DNA of 47,882 nt. Source: DASZMJ01 sp035551935. GTDB lineage: Bacteria > Planctomycetota > Planctomycetia > Isosphaerales > Isosphaeraceae. The DNA lies in contig DASZMJ010000554.1 in NCBI GenBank assembly GCA_035551935.1, positions 1 through 47,882 of the forward strand, in the 5' to 3' direction. Shown here one piece after another: positions 32,238 to 40,855 of the stretch. Made by a program: the position numbers and the translations under genes. The notes beneath the pieces were generated by a model that ran no database searches, was not told where the DNA came from, and worked only from the letters and a program-made list of their open reading frames with translations. The first letter of the stretch is position 1. The number at the start of each line of letters is the position of its first letter.

Positions 32238-35200
32238 CTAACCGGGTTGCTGTCCCATCGCAGCCTCATTTTCCGGGGAGGATGTGGGTACGACCGGGAG
32301 AATGGATGTTGGAGGACGGGGATTGGGGGTTGGAAGACGCAAGGCGCGGAGGTGGAAGAAGAGGACGGGCAGGAGCAGGTCGATGACCTCGTCGGCGACG
32401 AGCAGGCCGCCGAGGACCGGAGCGGCCATCGGCCGGATGACCTCGGCGCCGGGGCCGTCGGCCCAGAGCAACGGGGCCAGGCCGACGATCGTCGTCCCCT
32501 CGGTCAGCAGCTTGGGCCGGAGCCGGTGCGCCGCGCCGTCGAGCACGGCGCGACGCAAGCCTTCGCGCGACAGCCGCCCGAGCCCGCCGGCGCGGTCGAC
32601 GGCCTCGCGGAGGTAGACAAGCATGATGATCCCCGTCGAGGTCGCCATGCCGAAGCAGGCGATGTAGCCGACCCAGACCGTCACTGAGAACTTGTAACCG
32701 AGCAGCCACTGCACGAGCACCCCGCCGGCCAATGCCCCCGGCACGGCCAGGAGCATCAACGCCGCGTCGGCGAGGTCGCGATAGGTCCAATAGAGGATGA
32801 ACAGGATCAGGGCCACGACCGCCGGCAGGACGACCGCCAAGGAGCGCCGGGCGTGCTCCTGGTGCTCGAACTGGCCGGTCCACTCGATGTTGACGTCGGG
32901 CAGCTTCACGCGATCGGCGACGACGAGGCGGGCCTCGGCGACGAACCCGGCGGCGTCGCGGCCGCGGACGTTGAGGCGGACATAAGTGCGCAGGAGGCCG
33001 TTCTCGCCCTTGATCGTCGCCGGCCCCTCGACGACGCGGACGTCGGCCACGTCGCCGAGCCGGCACGGCGGGGCCCCGACGGGGGTGACGATCAGGTCGC
33101 GGACCGCGGCCCCGTCGCCCCGCCAGGCGCGGCCGGCGCGGACGCGGACGGCGTGCCGCTCGCGTCCGGCGACGGTCGCGGTCGCGACCTTGCCGCCGAG
33201 CGCCACCTCGACGACCTCGCCGACGTCGGCCGCCAGCACGCCCCGCCGCGCCGCCCTGGCGCGGTCGAGCCGGACCTCGAGATAGCCCTTGCCGCGGAGC
33301 GGGTCGGCGACGACGTTGGCGGCGCCGGGGAGCGTCCGCAACGCCGCGGCGACCGCCTCGGAGGCCCGCGCGACCGCGTCGCGGTCGCGGCCGAGGACGC
33401 GGACGCCGACCTCGGTATTGACGCCGGTGGCAAGCATGTCGACGCGGTTCTGGATCGGCATCGTCCAGACGTTCGTCCAGCCCGGCATCGGCACGGCTCG
33501 GTCGAGCTCGTCGGCGAGGCTGGCACGGTCGTGTTTCCAGAGGATCAGGCGGCCGGCCAGCCGTCGCGCCACGGCCCCGATCGCCTCGTCGAGCCCCGGC
33601 ACCGGCTCGGGCAGGTCGGCGGCCGGGGCCATCCCCCCGTGGTGATGGCCCGATCGCGGCGCCGGGGCCGCAATCGGGGTCGATCGGGCTTCGCGGCGCC
33701 GGGCGACGGCCGCGACGACCGTCGCGTCGTCGCCCGGCGCGCGGGCGACGAGATCCTCGACGATCAGCCGCGCGAAGACGCCCGGCGCGCGGTCGAGCAG
33801 CTCGGCGTCGAGCTTGCGGATGTGCTCACGCCAGCGGAGCCTGCGAGCCGGGTCGAGGCCGTCGGCGCCGGGGTCGTCGGCGAGCGGTTCGGGTAGGCCG
33901 ATGGTGCGGACGAGTTCCTGGTTGCGCTGGTACGCATACTCGCGCAACTGGGCGTCGAAGACCGGCACGACCTCGGCGACGGCCCCGGCGATCAAGGGGC
34001 GACGGTCGCGCGGGGGCCGGGCGAGGTGCTCGGCATCGAGGATCTCCAGGGCAATGCCGGCATGGCGCGGCGCGGCGGCGGGGTCGAGGCGGCGGCGGGG
34101 CCAGAAGGCACGGGGTCGGAAGTTGACCATCGTCTCGATCATGTCCAGGGGCGCCGGGTCGGTCGGCGACTCGGCGCGGCCGGCCTTGCCGACGACCATG
34201 TCGACCTCGGGGAACCGGCAGAGGACCATGTCGCGCGCCTTCAGGTCGTCGGCCGACTCCGTCGCCGAGGCGCGGGGGACGCTGATGGGCATATCCATGA
34301 GCATCCCTTCGTCCAGCGGCGTCATGAACTCCGAGCCCGTCGGCGTCATCCACGACGAGGCCGCCAGCGCGATCGCCACCAGCGCCGCCATCCCGCCGGC
34401 GCAGGCCCAGGGGCCCCGCGCGGTCAGGCCGAAGGCGAGGAGCGAGCCCGCAAGCACGGCCAGCGAAAGCGTCGCGCTGCCGAGCGGCGCGAGGCTGACG
34501 AGGAACGTCGCGCCGAGCAGCCAGGCCAGCGGCGCCGGCCGATCGAGCAGGTGGTCGAGCACCGGCCGGTAGACCTCGACGACCCCGCGGACCAGCCGGC
34601 TCTCGTGCTCGCCGCGGATGCGGCCCCGGAGCATCGTGGCGCAGAGCGCCGGCACGAGCGTGATCGCCAGCAGCGCCGACGCCAGCAGCGCGAAGGTCTT
34701 CGTCGCCGCCAACGGGAAGAACATCTTCCCCTCCATCCCGCCGAGGGCGAAGACGGGTAGGAAGGATAAGAGCATGATCAGGACGGAGAACACCAGCGGG
34801 CAGCCGACCGTCAGGCAGGCCGGCAGGACCACCCCGCGCACGTCGCCGCGGACCGGGCGGTCGCCGAACCGCTCGCGGAGCCGGTGCATCGCGTTCTCGA
34901 CGACGACGATCGACGAGTCCACCAGCACGCCGACCGAGATGGCGATCCCGGCCAGCGACATGATGTTCGTCTCGACCGTGGCCAGGCCGAGCCGCCGCAA
35001 CGCCCAGAGCACCGCGAACGACGTCAAGGCCGCCAGCGGCGGCATCACGGCGATCAGCAACGAGGCCCGCGCGTGGCCGAGCACGAGCAGCACGCAGACC
35101 ATCGCCGCCAGCATCGCCTCGACGATAGTGCCGGTGACGGTGCCGATCGCCCCCCGGATCAAGGGGGTGCGATCGTAGAAGGGGACGACCTTGACCCCGT

Positions 35201-36152
35201 CGGGCAGGCCGTGGCCGATCTCGCGGAGCCGCGTCTTGAGCCGCCGCGTGACTTCCAGCGGGTTCTCGCCCGAGGCCATCAGGACGACACCGCCGACGGC
35301 CTCGTTGCCGTCCTTCTCGAGCACCCCGCGCCGTTGGCCCGGCCCGATCGCGACCGCCGCCACGTCCGCCAGGCGGGCCTTGCCGCCGGCCAGCGGGATC
35401 GCCTCGAGGTCGCGGAGGACCTGCGTCGGATCTCCCCCCCCGGCGCCGAGCCAGCCGACTCCGCGGACGATGTACTCGGCGTTCCCCTTCTCGACCACGT
35501 CGCCGCCGGCTGCCACGTTCGACCGCGACACGGCTCGGACGACCTCGCCGAGCGTCACGCCGAGGGCCCGGAGCCGGAGCGGGGCGACGTTGACCTGGAA
35601 CTCGATCGGCGCCCCGCCGACGGTCGCGACCTCGGCCACGCCCGGCACCGACTCGAGCCGGGGGCGGACGTAGCCGTCCTGCACGGCCCGCAACCGGCCG
35701 AGGTCGAGGCCGGCCCCCTCGACCGTATACCAGAAGATCTGGCCCGTCGCGAGGGCGTCCGGCCCGAGCGCCGGCCGCGCGTCGCCCGGCAGGTCGGCGG
35801 CGGCCCGCGCCAGCCGCTCGGCCACGAGCCGGCGGGCAGCCGGCAGCGGGACGGAATCCTCGAAGATCACGTGAATCATCGAGTAATTGACGTCGCTCGA
35901 CGACCGCACCGAACGCACGCCGCGGATGCCCTGGAGGTGGCCCGAGAGCGGGCGCGAGACCCGGTCCTCGACCTCGGTGGGGCCGTGGCCGGGCCAGTCG
36001 GTGAAGACGATGACCTGGTTCTCGGACAGGTCGGGGATCGCGTCGACCGGCGTCTGCTGCGCCGCAAACACGCCCAGCGCCGCCAGCGCGATCGCCGCGA
36101 GCACGACGGTGCGGGGGTGCTCGATCGAGGCGGTGATGATCCGGTCGATCAT
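32238..36152 (-). CDS. CusA/CzcA-type heavy-metal RND efflux pump with a large insert
   Basis: 1304 residues from the ATG at 36152, longer than the usual ~1040. MIDRIITASIEHPRTVVLAA, DAIPDLSENQVIVFTDWPGH, the proton-relay helix GIAISVGVLVDSSIVVVENA and MATSTGIIMLVYLREAV are HME-family signatures; SPTDPAPLDMIETMVNFRPR precedes the insert. Residues ~690-880 replace the short segment between this and DELDRAVPMPGWTNVW. The insert has long charged helices and a SGHHHGGM cluster (His836-838). It forms the inner-membrane pump, and the periplasmic insert could bind metal or a partner (inference). It overlaps the adaptor gene as ATGA. The last ~25 residues are Pro-rich. Confidence 0.9.
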   Translation of the reverse strand: MIDRIITASIEHPRTVVLAAIALAALGVFAAQQTPVDAIPDLSENQVIVFTDWPGHGPTEVEDRVSRPLSGHLQGIRGVRSVRSSSDVNYSMIHVIFEDSVPLPAARRLVAERLARAAADLPGDARPALGPDALATGQIFWYTVEGAGLDLGRLRAVQDGYVRPRLESVPGVAEVATVGGAPIEFQVNVAPLRLRALGVTLGEVVRAVSRSNVAAGGDVVEKGNAEYIVRGVGWLGAGGGDPTQVLRDLEAIPLAGGKARLADVAAVAIGPGQRRGVLEKDGNEAVGGVVLMASGENPLEVTRRLKTRLREIGHGLPDGVKVVPFYDRTPLIRGAIGTVTGTIVEAMLAAMVCVLLVLGHARASLLIAVMPPLAALTSFAVLWALRRLGLATVETNIMSLAGIAISVGVLVDSSIVVVENAMHRLRERFGDRPVRGDVRGVVLPACLTVGCPLVFSVLIMLLSFLPVFALGGMEGKMFFPLAATKTFALLASALLAITLVPALCATMLRGRIRGEHESRLVRGVVEVYRPVLDHLLDRPAPLAWLLGATFLVSLAPLGSATLSLAVLAGSLLAFGLTARGPWACAGGMAALVAIALAASSWMTPTGSEFMTPLDEGMLMDMPISVPRASATESADDLKARDMVLCRFPEVDMVVGKAGRAESPTDPAPLDMIETMVNFRPRAFWPRRRLDPAAAPRHAGIALEILDAEHLARPPRDRRPLIAGAVAEVVPVFDAQLREYAYQRNQELVRTIGLPEPLADDPGADGLDPARRLRWREHIRKLDAELLDRAPGVFARLIVEDLVARAPGDDATVVAAVARRREARSTPIAAPAPRSGHHHGGMAPAADLPEPVPGLDEAIGAVARRLAGRLILWKHDRASLADELDRAVPMPGWTNVWTMPIQNRVDMLATGVNTEVGVRVLGRDRDAVARASEAVAAALRTLPGAANVVADPLRGKGYLEVRLDRARAARRGVLAADVGEVVEVALGGKVATATVAGRERHAVRVRAGRAWRGDGAAVRDLIVTPVGAPPCRLGDVADVRVVEGPATIKGENGLLRTYVRLNVRGRDAAGFVAEARLVVADRVKLPDVNIEWTGQFEHQEHARRSLAVVLPAVVALILFILYWTYRDLADAALMLLAVPGALAGGVLVQWLLGYKFSVTVWVGYIACFGMATSTGIIMLVYLREAVDRAGGLGRLSREGLRRAVLDGAAHRLRPKLLTEGTTIVGLAPLLWADGPGAEVIRPMAAPVLGGLLVADEVIDLLLPVLFFHLRALRLPTPNPRPPTSILPVVPTSSPENEAAMGQQPG

Positions 36153-37831
36153 GGCCGGGCGCCGCCGAGGTACTTCGCCGGGTCGCGCCGGAGGGCCGGC
36201 TCGCACCCCGAGCAGCAGAGCAGGACCGCCCGGCCGTCGACGACGACGCGGACCGGCTCGCCCATCGACCCCAGCGGCTTGCCCGAGACCGGGCACGTCT
36301 TGTTCGCCTCCGAGGGGGCCGAGGCGATGGGCGTCGGGGGCGGGGGAGATGTTGCCGCCGACTTCGACGAGCCGAAGTAGCCGGCGGCGAGCGCGGGGTT
36401 GAGCCGGGTCTCGGCGTCGATCAGGAAGGCGCCGGCGATCGCGACGCGCTGGCCGGCCTCGAGGCCGGCGATCACCGGGTAGTCGTCGCCGCAGCGCGGG
36501 CCGAGCCGGACCTCGACGCCGTCGAACATGCCCGGCATCCCCTCGACGTAGACGAGCCGCTGCGTCCCCGTGTCGACCACGGCCGACTCGGGCACCGACA
36601 GCACTTGCCCGCGCGGGCGGAAGGCGACCACGCGGGGGACCAGCACCATGCCGCCGCATTCCTCGCATTTGTGGCCGGGCTCGTCGGCGGTGACCTTCGG
36701 GTGCATCGGGCACCACCACCGCAGGCGCTGGTGGTCGGCGAGGGTCTGGCGGTCGAGGACTTTGCCGTCGAGGGGGCAGCGGCCGGCCTTCGTGGCGACC
36801 TTGTCGGGGTGGTCGGGGCAGGCGCAATACGCCCGCGGCTCCCCCTTGCGGAACGTGGGCGGGTCGCTGGGACTCGACCGGAACGGCTCGATCTCGGCGG
36901 CCGGCACCTCGACCCGAGCCGAGGCCGACAGGCCGGGCAAGAGCAACCCCTCCGGGTCCTCGACCGCAATCACAACTCGGGGCCCCCGCGACCCGTCCGG
37001 GCGGCCGGGCCGGACCGCCTCGACCCTCCCCGCGAACGGCCCCCGGCCCGGCAGGGCGTCGGCGGTCACGCTCGCGGCGCGGCCGGCCTCGAGGAACGGG
37101 AAATCCGCCTCGGAGCACTCGGCCTCGAGCCGGAGCCGCGTCGGGTCCGCGATCACCCCGATCGGGTCGCCGGCGCGGATGGCCTGCCCCGCGCGGACGG
37201 CGACGTCGGCAAGCTTGCCGCCGATCGGCGCGGGGATCGGGACCTCGGCCGGCTCGCCCTGCACCCGGAGGCGGGCGACCGGCTCGCCGTCGCGGACCGT
37301 CGACCACTCGGAGCCGGCCACGGACGCGACCACGCCGTCGGCCGGCGCGACGACGGGCCGCGCGCGGCGGTCGTCGAGCGCGAGGACCCCGACGACCTCC
37401 AGCGGGCGGGCGAGCGGCCGGAACTCGATCGGCGCGGTCTTGATCCCGGCGAGCTGGATGCGGTACGGCGAGAGCTGCATCCGGGCGACGACCCCGTTGG
37501 GCAGCGGCGTAGCGTCGCCGCGCCGGCGGCGGACGAGCGCCATGTTGCAGACCGGGCACTTCTCCGGCCAGTCGGACACGACGCCCGGGTCCATCGGGCA
37601 GAAGTACTCGGTGTCGCCCGCGACCGCCCCCGGGGCCGTCGCCGCGCCGAGCCAGCGGGACGACAGGGCGTCCCAGTAGGTCTTCAAGGCCTCCCACTCG
37701 CCGACGACCACGAAGACCACGGCGAGGACGGCCAGGAACCGCAGCCGCACCGAGACCACCCGCAGGGCCGCCAGCGCCCGCTCCCGTAACGAGGTCAGTT
37801 GCTCATTCGTAGTTATATTTGCCATGTTCAT
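36149..37831 (-). CDS. CusB-type RND periplasmic adaptor with four Cys-rich metal modules
   Basis: 560 residues. A membrane anchor (~29-46) is followed by a heavy-metal-binding domain EYFCPMDPGVVSDWPEKCPV-CNMAL (75-98). The hairpin/lipoyl/beta-barrel core follows (GVVARMQLSPYRIQLAGIKT, VVAPADGVVASVAGSEWSTV). Two more Cys modules interrupt it: YCACPDHPDKVATKAGRCPL (335-353) and WWCPMHPKVTADEPGHKCEE (372-391). The C-terminus (512-556) is a YHS/TRASH-like module, CPVSGKPLGSMGEPV...LLCCSGCEPAL. Four such modules in one adaptor is more than usual and suggests metal capture and transfer to the pump. It overlaps both neighbours: CusA-like by ATGA and the lipoprotein gene by 29 bases. Confidence 0.88.
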   Translation of the reverse strand: MNMANITTNEQLTSLRERALAALRVVSVRLRFLAVLAVVFVVVGEWEALKTYWDALSSRWLGAATAPGAVAGDTEYFCPMDPGVVSDWPEKCPVCNMALVRRRRGDATPLPNGVVARMQLSPYRIQLAGIKTAPIEFRPLARPLEVVGVLALDDRRARPVVAPADGVVASVAGSEWSTVRDGEPVARLRVQGEPAEVPIPAPIGGKLADVAVRAGQAIRAGDPIGVIADPTRLRLEAECSEADFPFLEAGRAASVTADALPGRGPFAGRVEAVRPGRPDGSRGPRVVIAVEDPEGLLLPGLSASARVEVPAAEIEPFRSSPSDPPTFRKGEPRAYCACPDHPDKVATKAGRCPLDGKVLDRQTLADHQRLRWWCPMHPKVTADEPGHKCEECGGMVLVPRVVAFRPRGQVLSVPESAVVDTGTQRLVYVEGMPGMFDGVEVRLGPRCGDDYPVIAGLEAGQRVAIAGAFLIDAETRLNPALAAGYFGSSKSAATSPPPPTPIASAPSEANKTCPVSGKPLGSMGEPVRVVVDGRAVLLCCSGCEPALRRDPAKYLGGARP

Positions 37832-38315
37832 GCTTTACCGGGTCCGCCGCCTTGGCGACCTCCCCGTTCCCCTGGCCCTCGTCGTCGGGAGACTCCTGGC
37901 AATCCCAGTGGGTGATCATGTCGAGATCCTCCTGGCGGATGACCCAGATCGGGTCGGCGCCCAGGACGCGGTAGCGGACGACGGCGCGCTCCTCGGGGTT
38001 CGCCAGCGTCAGCCGCGCGGTGACGACGCGCGAGCCCTCGTCGGGGACGTCGCCGAGGATCGCGAACGACGTGAGGGCGCGGTCGGGCTCGCGGTGGCCG
38101 TCGACGACCTGGATCGCCGGCCGGGAGCCGGCGACGCGGCCGGGGACCCGGCCACTTTTCCAGTCCTCCAGGGCCGCGGCGACCGCCCGCCGCGCGACCT
38201 CCGGCGGCGGCGCGAACCGCCGGAACCCTTCGGGCTCCTTCGATCGGCAGCCGACCGCCCCGGCCGCCATCGCGGCCAGGAGCCAGCGGCCGAAGCCCCC
38301 GCGCGGACGTGGCAT
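37803..38315 (-). CDS. Small lipoprotein upstream of the RND pair (paralogue of 40114-40554)
   Basis: 170 residues. Signal peptide with lipobox (LLAAMAAGAVGCRSKE). The mature part, for example ARRAVAAALEDWKSGRVPGR, PAIQVVDGH, TARLTLANPEERAVVRYRVL and GADPIWVIRQED, aligns along its length with the lipoprotein at 40114-40554. Its C-terminal tail is His/Glu-rich (PVKHEHGKYNYE). It starts the minus-strand operon with the adaptor and pump, so a metal-related or pump-associated role is likely. No known family name is assigned. Confidence 0.72.
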   Translation of the reverse strand: MPRPRGGFGRWLLAAMAAGAVGCRSKEPEGFRRFAPPPEVARRAVAAALEDWKSGRVPGRVAGSRPAIQVVDGHREPDRALTSFAILGDVPDEGSRVVTARLTLANPEERAVVRYRVLGADPIWVIRQEDLDMITHWDCQESPDDEGQGNGEVAKAADPVKHEHGKYNYE

Positions 38316-38379
38316 CGAAAAACCCTCGCGAACGTGGCCGGCGAACGACGACGAAAGGCCTGTCCCTCGAACATAATCC

Positions 38380-38408
38380 TTGCACGTCCCGGCGGGCTAG
38401 GGTAGATT
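38380..38408 (+). promoter_or_regulatory. Candidate sigma70-type promoter of the secreted protein-DUF1559-lipoprotein genes
   Basis: TTGCAC (38380-38385) and TAGATT (38403-38408) are separated by 17 bases, 84 bases before the ATG at 38493. The spacing is ideal. The boxes match the consensus at four of six and four of six positions. The position in the divergent gap between the lipoprotein and the secreted-protein genes fits. Confidence 0.5.
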
Positions 38409-38492
38409 CGACGGAAATCGGGACGATCGCGGCGCGACCGCCGAGCATCCCGAACCTTTCCAATCTCGACGGCGAGAATCTCGAAGGTCTCC

Positions 38493-38918
38493 ATGCGGAA
38501 TCGGGGTCGCTGGCAGCGGGCACGGCTCTGGGCCGGGGCGATCGTCGCCCTCCTGGCCGCGCCGGCGCTCGCCCACGGCGACTGCGGCGCGAGCGGCCAC
38601 GACCGGGACGGCTCGTTGGCAATCGCCGGCCACTTCGATCGGCTCCGACATGCCGGCGCGATCCCGAGGCAGCCGGCCGGCGACTCGCCGATGCCGACGG
38701 CCCCGTGCTCGGGCCCGTCGTGCTCGCGCCAGCCGGTCGCGCCGCCGGCGCCGCCGCCGATGACTCCGGGCTGGCGCGTCGAGTCGTGGTGCTGCCTCGA
38801 CCTCGTCCTCGTCCCCGCCCCGTCGCCGTCGCGACCGCGGCCGACGTCCGAGCCCGGCGCCCGGCCGCGGCACCTCGGCCCGACGATCTTCCACCCGCCC
38901 CGCACTCCCGCCGCCTGA
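38493..38918 (+). CDS. Secreted Cys/Pro-rich small protein
   Basis: 141 residues. Signal peptide (LWAGAIVALLAAPALAHGDC). The mature part has His/Cys clusters (HGDCGASGH, CSGPSCS, WCCLDL) and a Pro/Arg-rich C-terminus. GAAGGTCTCC precedes the ATG. No family is recognised. The Cys and His clusters, and divergence from a heavy-metal RND operon, make metal binding plausible (inference). Confidence 0.5.
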   Translation: MRNRGRWQRARLWAGAIVALLAAPALAHGDCGASGHDRDGSLAIAGHFDRLRHAGAIPRQPAGDSPMPTAPCSGPSCSRQPVAPPAPPPMTPGWRVESWCCLDLVLVPAPSPSRPRPTSEPGARPRHLGPTIFHPPRTPAA

Positions 38919-39053
38919 CCCCATCGGCATCGGCGATCCTCCCCGGTTGCGCCGGCCCCCCGGCCGCGGGCCGCGCGGTTGCATCGCGATGTCGCCGATC
39001 GTCGTCCATCCTTCCATGACATTCCGATCGAGTCTTGCGCGGGAGTCCTTACC

Positions 39054-40097
39054 ATGCGACGTCCACGGACCGGGTTCACCCTGATCGAATTGCTCGTCGT
39101 CATCGCCATCATCGGCATCCTGATCTCCCTGCTCCTGCCGGCGGTGCAGCAGGCGCGCGAGGCGGCGCGGCGGACGCAGTGCACGAACAACCTCAAGCAG
39201 ATCGGCCTGGCCTGTCACAATTACATCAGCCAGTTCAACGTCCTGCCCTTCGGCAAGGGGCATGACTATGTGAAGTCGGTGCCCGGCTCGGCGGCCTACG
39301 CGCGGTGGTCGGCACACAGCCAGCTCCTGATGTTCCTGGAGCAGGGCAACCTGTTCGCGAGCATCAACTTCAACCTGCCCCCCGAGACCCCCGGCATGGC
39401 CGGCGCGGTGCCGTTCATGCCGCCGTTCCAGAACCCCGACCGCGCCAACGCCACGGCCTGCCGGATCCAGGTGCAGACGTTCCTCTGCCCGTCCGACCCC
39501 ACGGACACCAGCTCCACCTGGCCGGGGAACAACAACTACCTCGGCAACCAGAGCACCTGGGCCTGCGACCTGGGCGAGAACAACCCGGCGACGATCGCGC
39601 CGAGCGAGCGGCCGCAGGGGATCTTCTACTACGGCAGCTCGGTCAAGCCGGCGGACATCCCCGACGGCCTGAGCCAGACGGCCTTCTTCAGCGAGAAGAG
39701 CCGCGGCAACGGGTCGCCCGACCCGCGGACCGACATGCTGATCATCCCCAACCAGACGTCGCTCGACGCGACGTACCTGACCTGCACCGGGCTCCTGCCC
39801 TCGCAGGGGGTGCCGCTGACCAGCGTCCAGGGGCTGAGCTGGGTGATGGGGGAGATGTGCTGCACGACCTACAACCACGTCTCGCAGCCGAACAGGCTGA
39901 CCTGCGCCGGCCTCGGCTTCCCGGGCACGATGGCGAACATGGCCATGCAGGTGCCGCCGTCGAGCCAGCACCCCGGCGGCGTCAACGTCCTGATGGGCGA
40001 CGGCGCCGTCCACTTCGTCAAGAACGGCATCGACCTGACCACGTGGCGCGCCCTCGGCACCCGCCGGGGCGGCGAGATCATCAATATATCCTTCTGA
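39054..40097 (+). CDS. DUF1559 domain pseudopilin-like protein
   Basis: 347 residues from the ATG at 39054, with GGGAGTCC before it. The N-terminus is a prepilin cleavage/methylation motif, RTGFTLIELLVVIAIIGILI, then SLLLPAVQQAREAARRTQC and NNLKQIGLACHNY. The body carries DUF1559 landmarks with many Cys and NNNYLGNQSTWAC, and ends LMGDGAVHFVKNGID. Planctomycete genomes carry many copies of this family, thought to be type II secretion-like pseudopilins; the function is not known. It is followed by the lipoprotein paralogue with a 16-base gap. Confidence 0.92.
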   Translation: MRRPRTGFTLIELLVVIAIIGILISLLLPAVQQAREAARRTQCTNNLKQIGLACHNYISQFNVLPFGKGHDYVKSVPGSAAYARWSAHSQLLMFLEQGNLFASINFNLPPETPGMAGAVPFMPPFQNPDRANATACRIQVQTFLCPSDPTDTSSTWPGNNNYLGNQSTWACDLGENNPATIAPSERPQGIFYYGSSVKPADIPDGLSQTAFFSEKSRGNGSPDPRTDMLIIPNQTSLDATYLTCTGLLPSQGVPLTSVQGLSWVMGEMCCTTYNHVSQPNRLTCAGLGFPGTMANMAMQVPPSSQHPGGVNVLMGDGAVHFVKNGIDLTTWRALGTRRGGEIINISF

Positions 40098-40113
40098 AAT
40101 CAGGAGCTCAACG

Positions 40114-40554
40114 ATGCGATCCCGGACCACGATGATCGCCGTCCTGCCGCTGCTGGCCCTGCTCGCCGGCTGCGGCGGGCGCGACCGCTACCCGTCGAGC
40201 GACTTCACCCCCCCCGCCGAGACCGCCCGGCAGTCGCTCGAGGCGGCGCTGAACGCCTGGAAGGAGGGCCGCGCCCCCGGCATGGTCGAGGGGACGACCC
40301 CCGCCGTCCAGGTCGTCGACTCGCAGTGGCGAGGCGGCCAGAAGCTCGACGGCTTCGAGGTCGTCGGCGAGGACGAGGCCGACGGCACCAGGCAATACAG
40401 CGTCCGGCTCAGCCTGAAGGCCCCAGCCGCCGCCAAGGAGGTGCGCTATCACGTCATCGGCCGCGATCCGGTGATGATCTATCGCGACGAGGATTATCAG
40501 CGCATGATCAACATGGAGGACAACCCCAAGCCCGCCCCCCGCGCGGGGCTCTGA
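40114..40554 (+). CDS. Small lipoprotein (paralogue of 37803-38315)
   Basis: 146 residues. Lipoprotein signal peptide (AVLPLLALLAGCGGRDRY). The mature part (ARQSLEAALNAWKEGRAPGM, PAVQVVDSQWRGGQKLDGFE, VRYHVIGRDPVMIYRDEDY) aligns with the lipoprotein at 37803-38315. AGGAG precedes the ATG. It follows the DUF1559 gene directly, a common planctomycete pair, so it may be its partner in the envelope. No known family name is assigned. Confidence 0.75.
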   Translation: MRSRTTMIAVLPLLALLAGCGGRDRYPSSDFTPPAETARQSLEAALNAWKEGRAPGMVEGTTPAVQVVDSQWRGGQKLDGFEVVGEDEADGTRQYSVRLSLKAPAAAKEVRYHVIGRDPVMIYRDEDYQRMINMEDNPKPAPRAGL

Positions 40555-40580
40555 CCCCCGGGTCGCGTGACTCCATCTTC

Positions 40581-40650
40581 GTGGGGTCCGCTCTTGCGGA
40601 CCTCTTCCGTCAGCTCAACGGAGGAAGAAGTCCGCAAGAGCGGACCCTAC
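40581..40650. repeat. GTRGGG...CCCTAC palindromic repeat with 21-bp arms; probable transcript end
   Basis: The arm beginning GTGGGGTCCGCTCTTGCGGA (40581-40601) is complementary to GTCCGCAAGAGCGGACCC... (40630-40650) at 20 of 21 positions. A 28-base spacer lies between. It starts 27 bases after the lipoprotein stop and may act as a terminator. The end design (GTRGGG/CCCTAC) resembles the palindrome at 19679-19734. Confidence 0.65.
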
Positions 40651-40718
40651 GGAAACGGAAGGCCGACGCCCCCGGGAATGGACCCTGAGGGCGTCGGCGA
40701 TGGCCGATGGCAAGGCTC

Positions 40719-40855
40719 AGAGGTTGTGAATCATTCGTCGTTTGTGCGCTCGACTAAAGTTCTAGTGTACATCTGACAGACAAGCAGCGTAAGGACTTAC
40801 ATCCATGCCTGTTGCTGCATGTACCTGAACGCCTGACGAGTGATTCACAGCCTCT
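40719..40855. mobile_element. MITE-like element candidate, ~137 bp with 21-bp inverted ends
   Basis: AGAGGTTGTGAATCATTCGT (40719 on) and its inverse in GACGAGTGATTCACAGCCTC-T (40835-40855) pair over 21 bases with two differences. The inside is AT-richer than its surroundings and non-coding, with a second GTACAT/ATGTAC pair. The right end abuts and overlaps by one base the stop codon of the Gfo/Idh/MocA gene. No clear target duplication is visible, so it could be an old element or a structured terminator. Confidence 0.5.
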
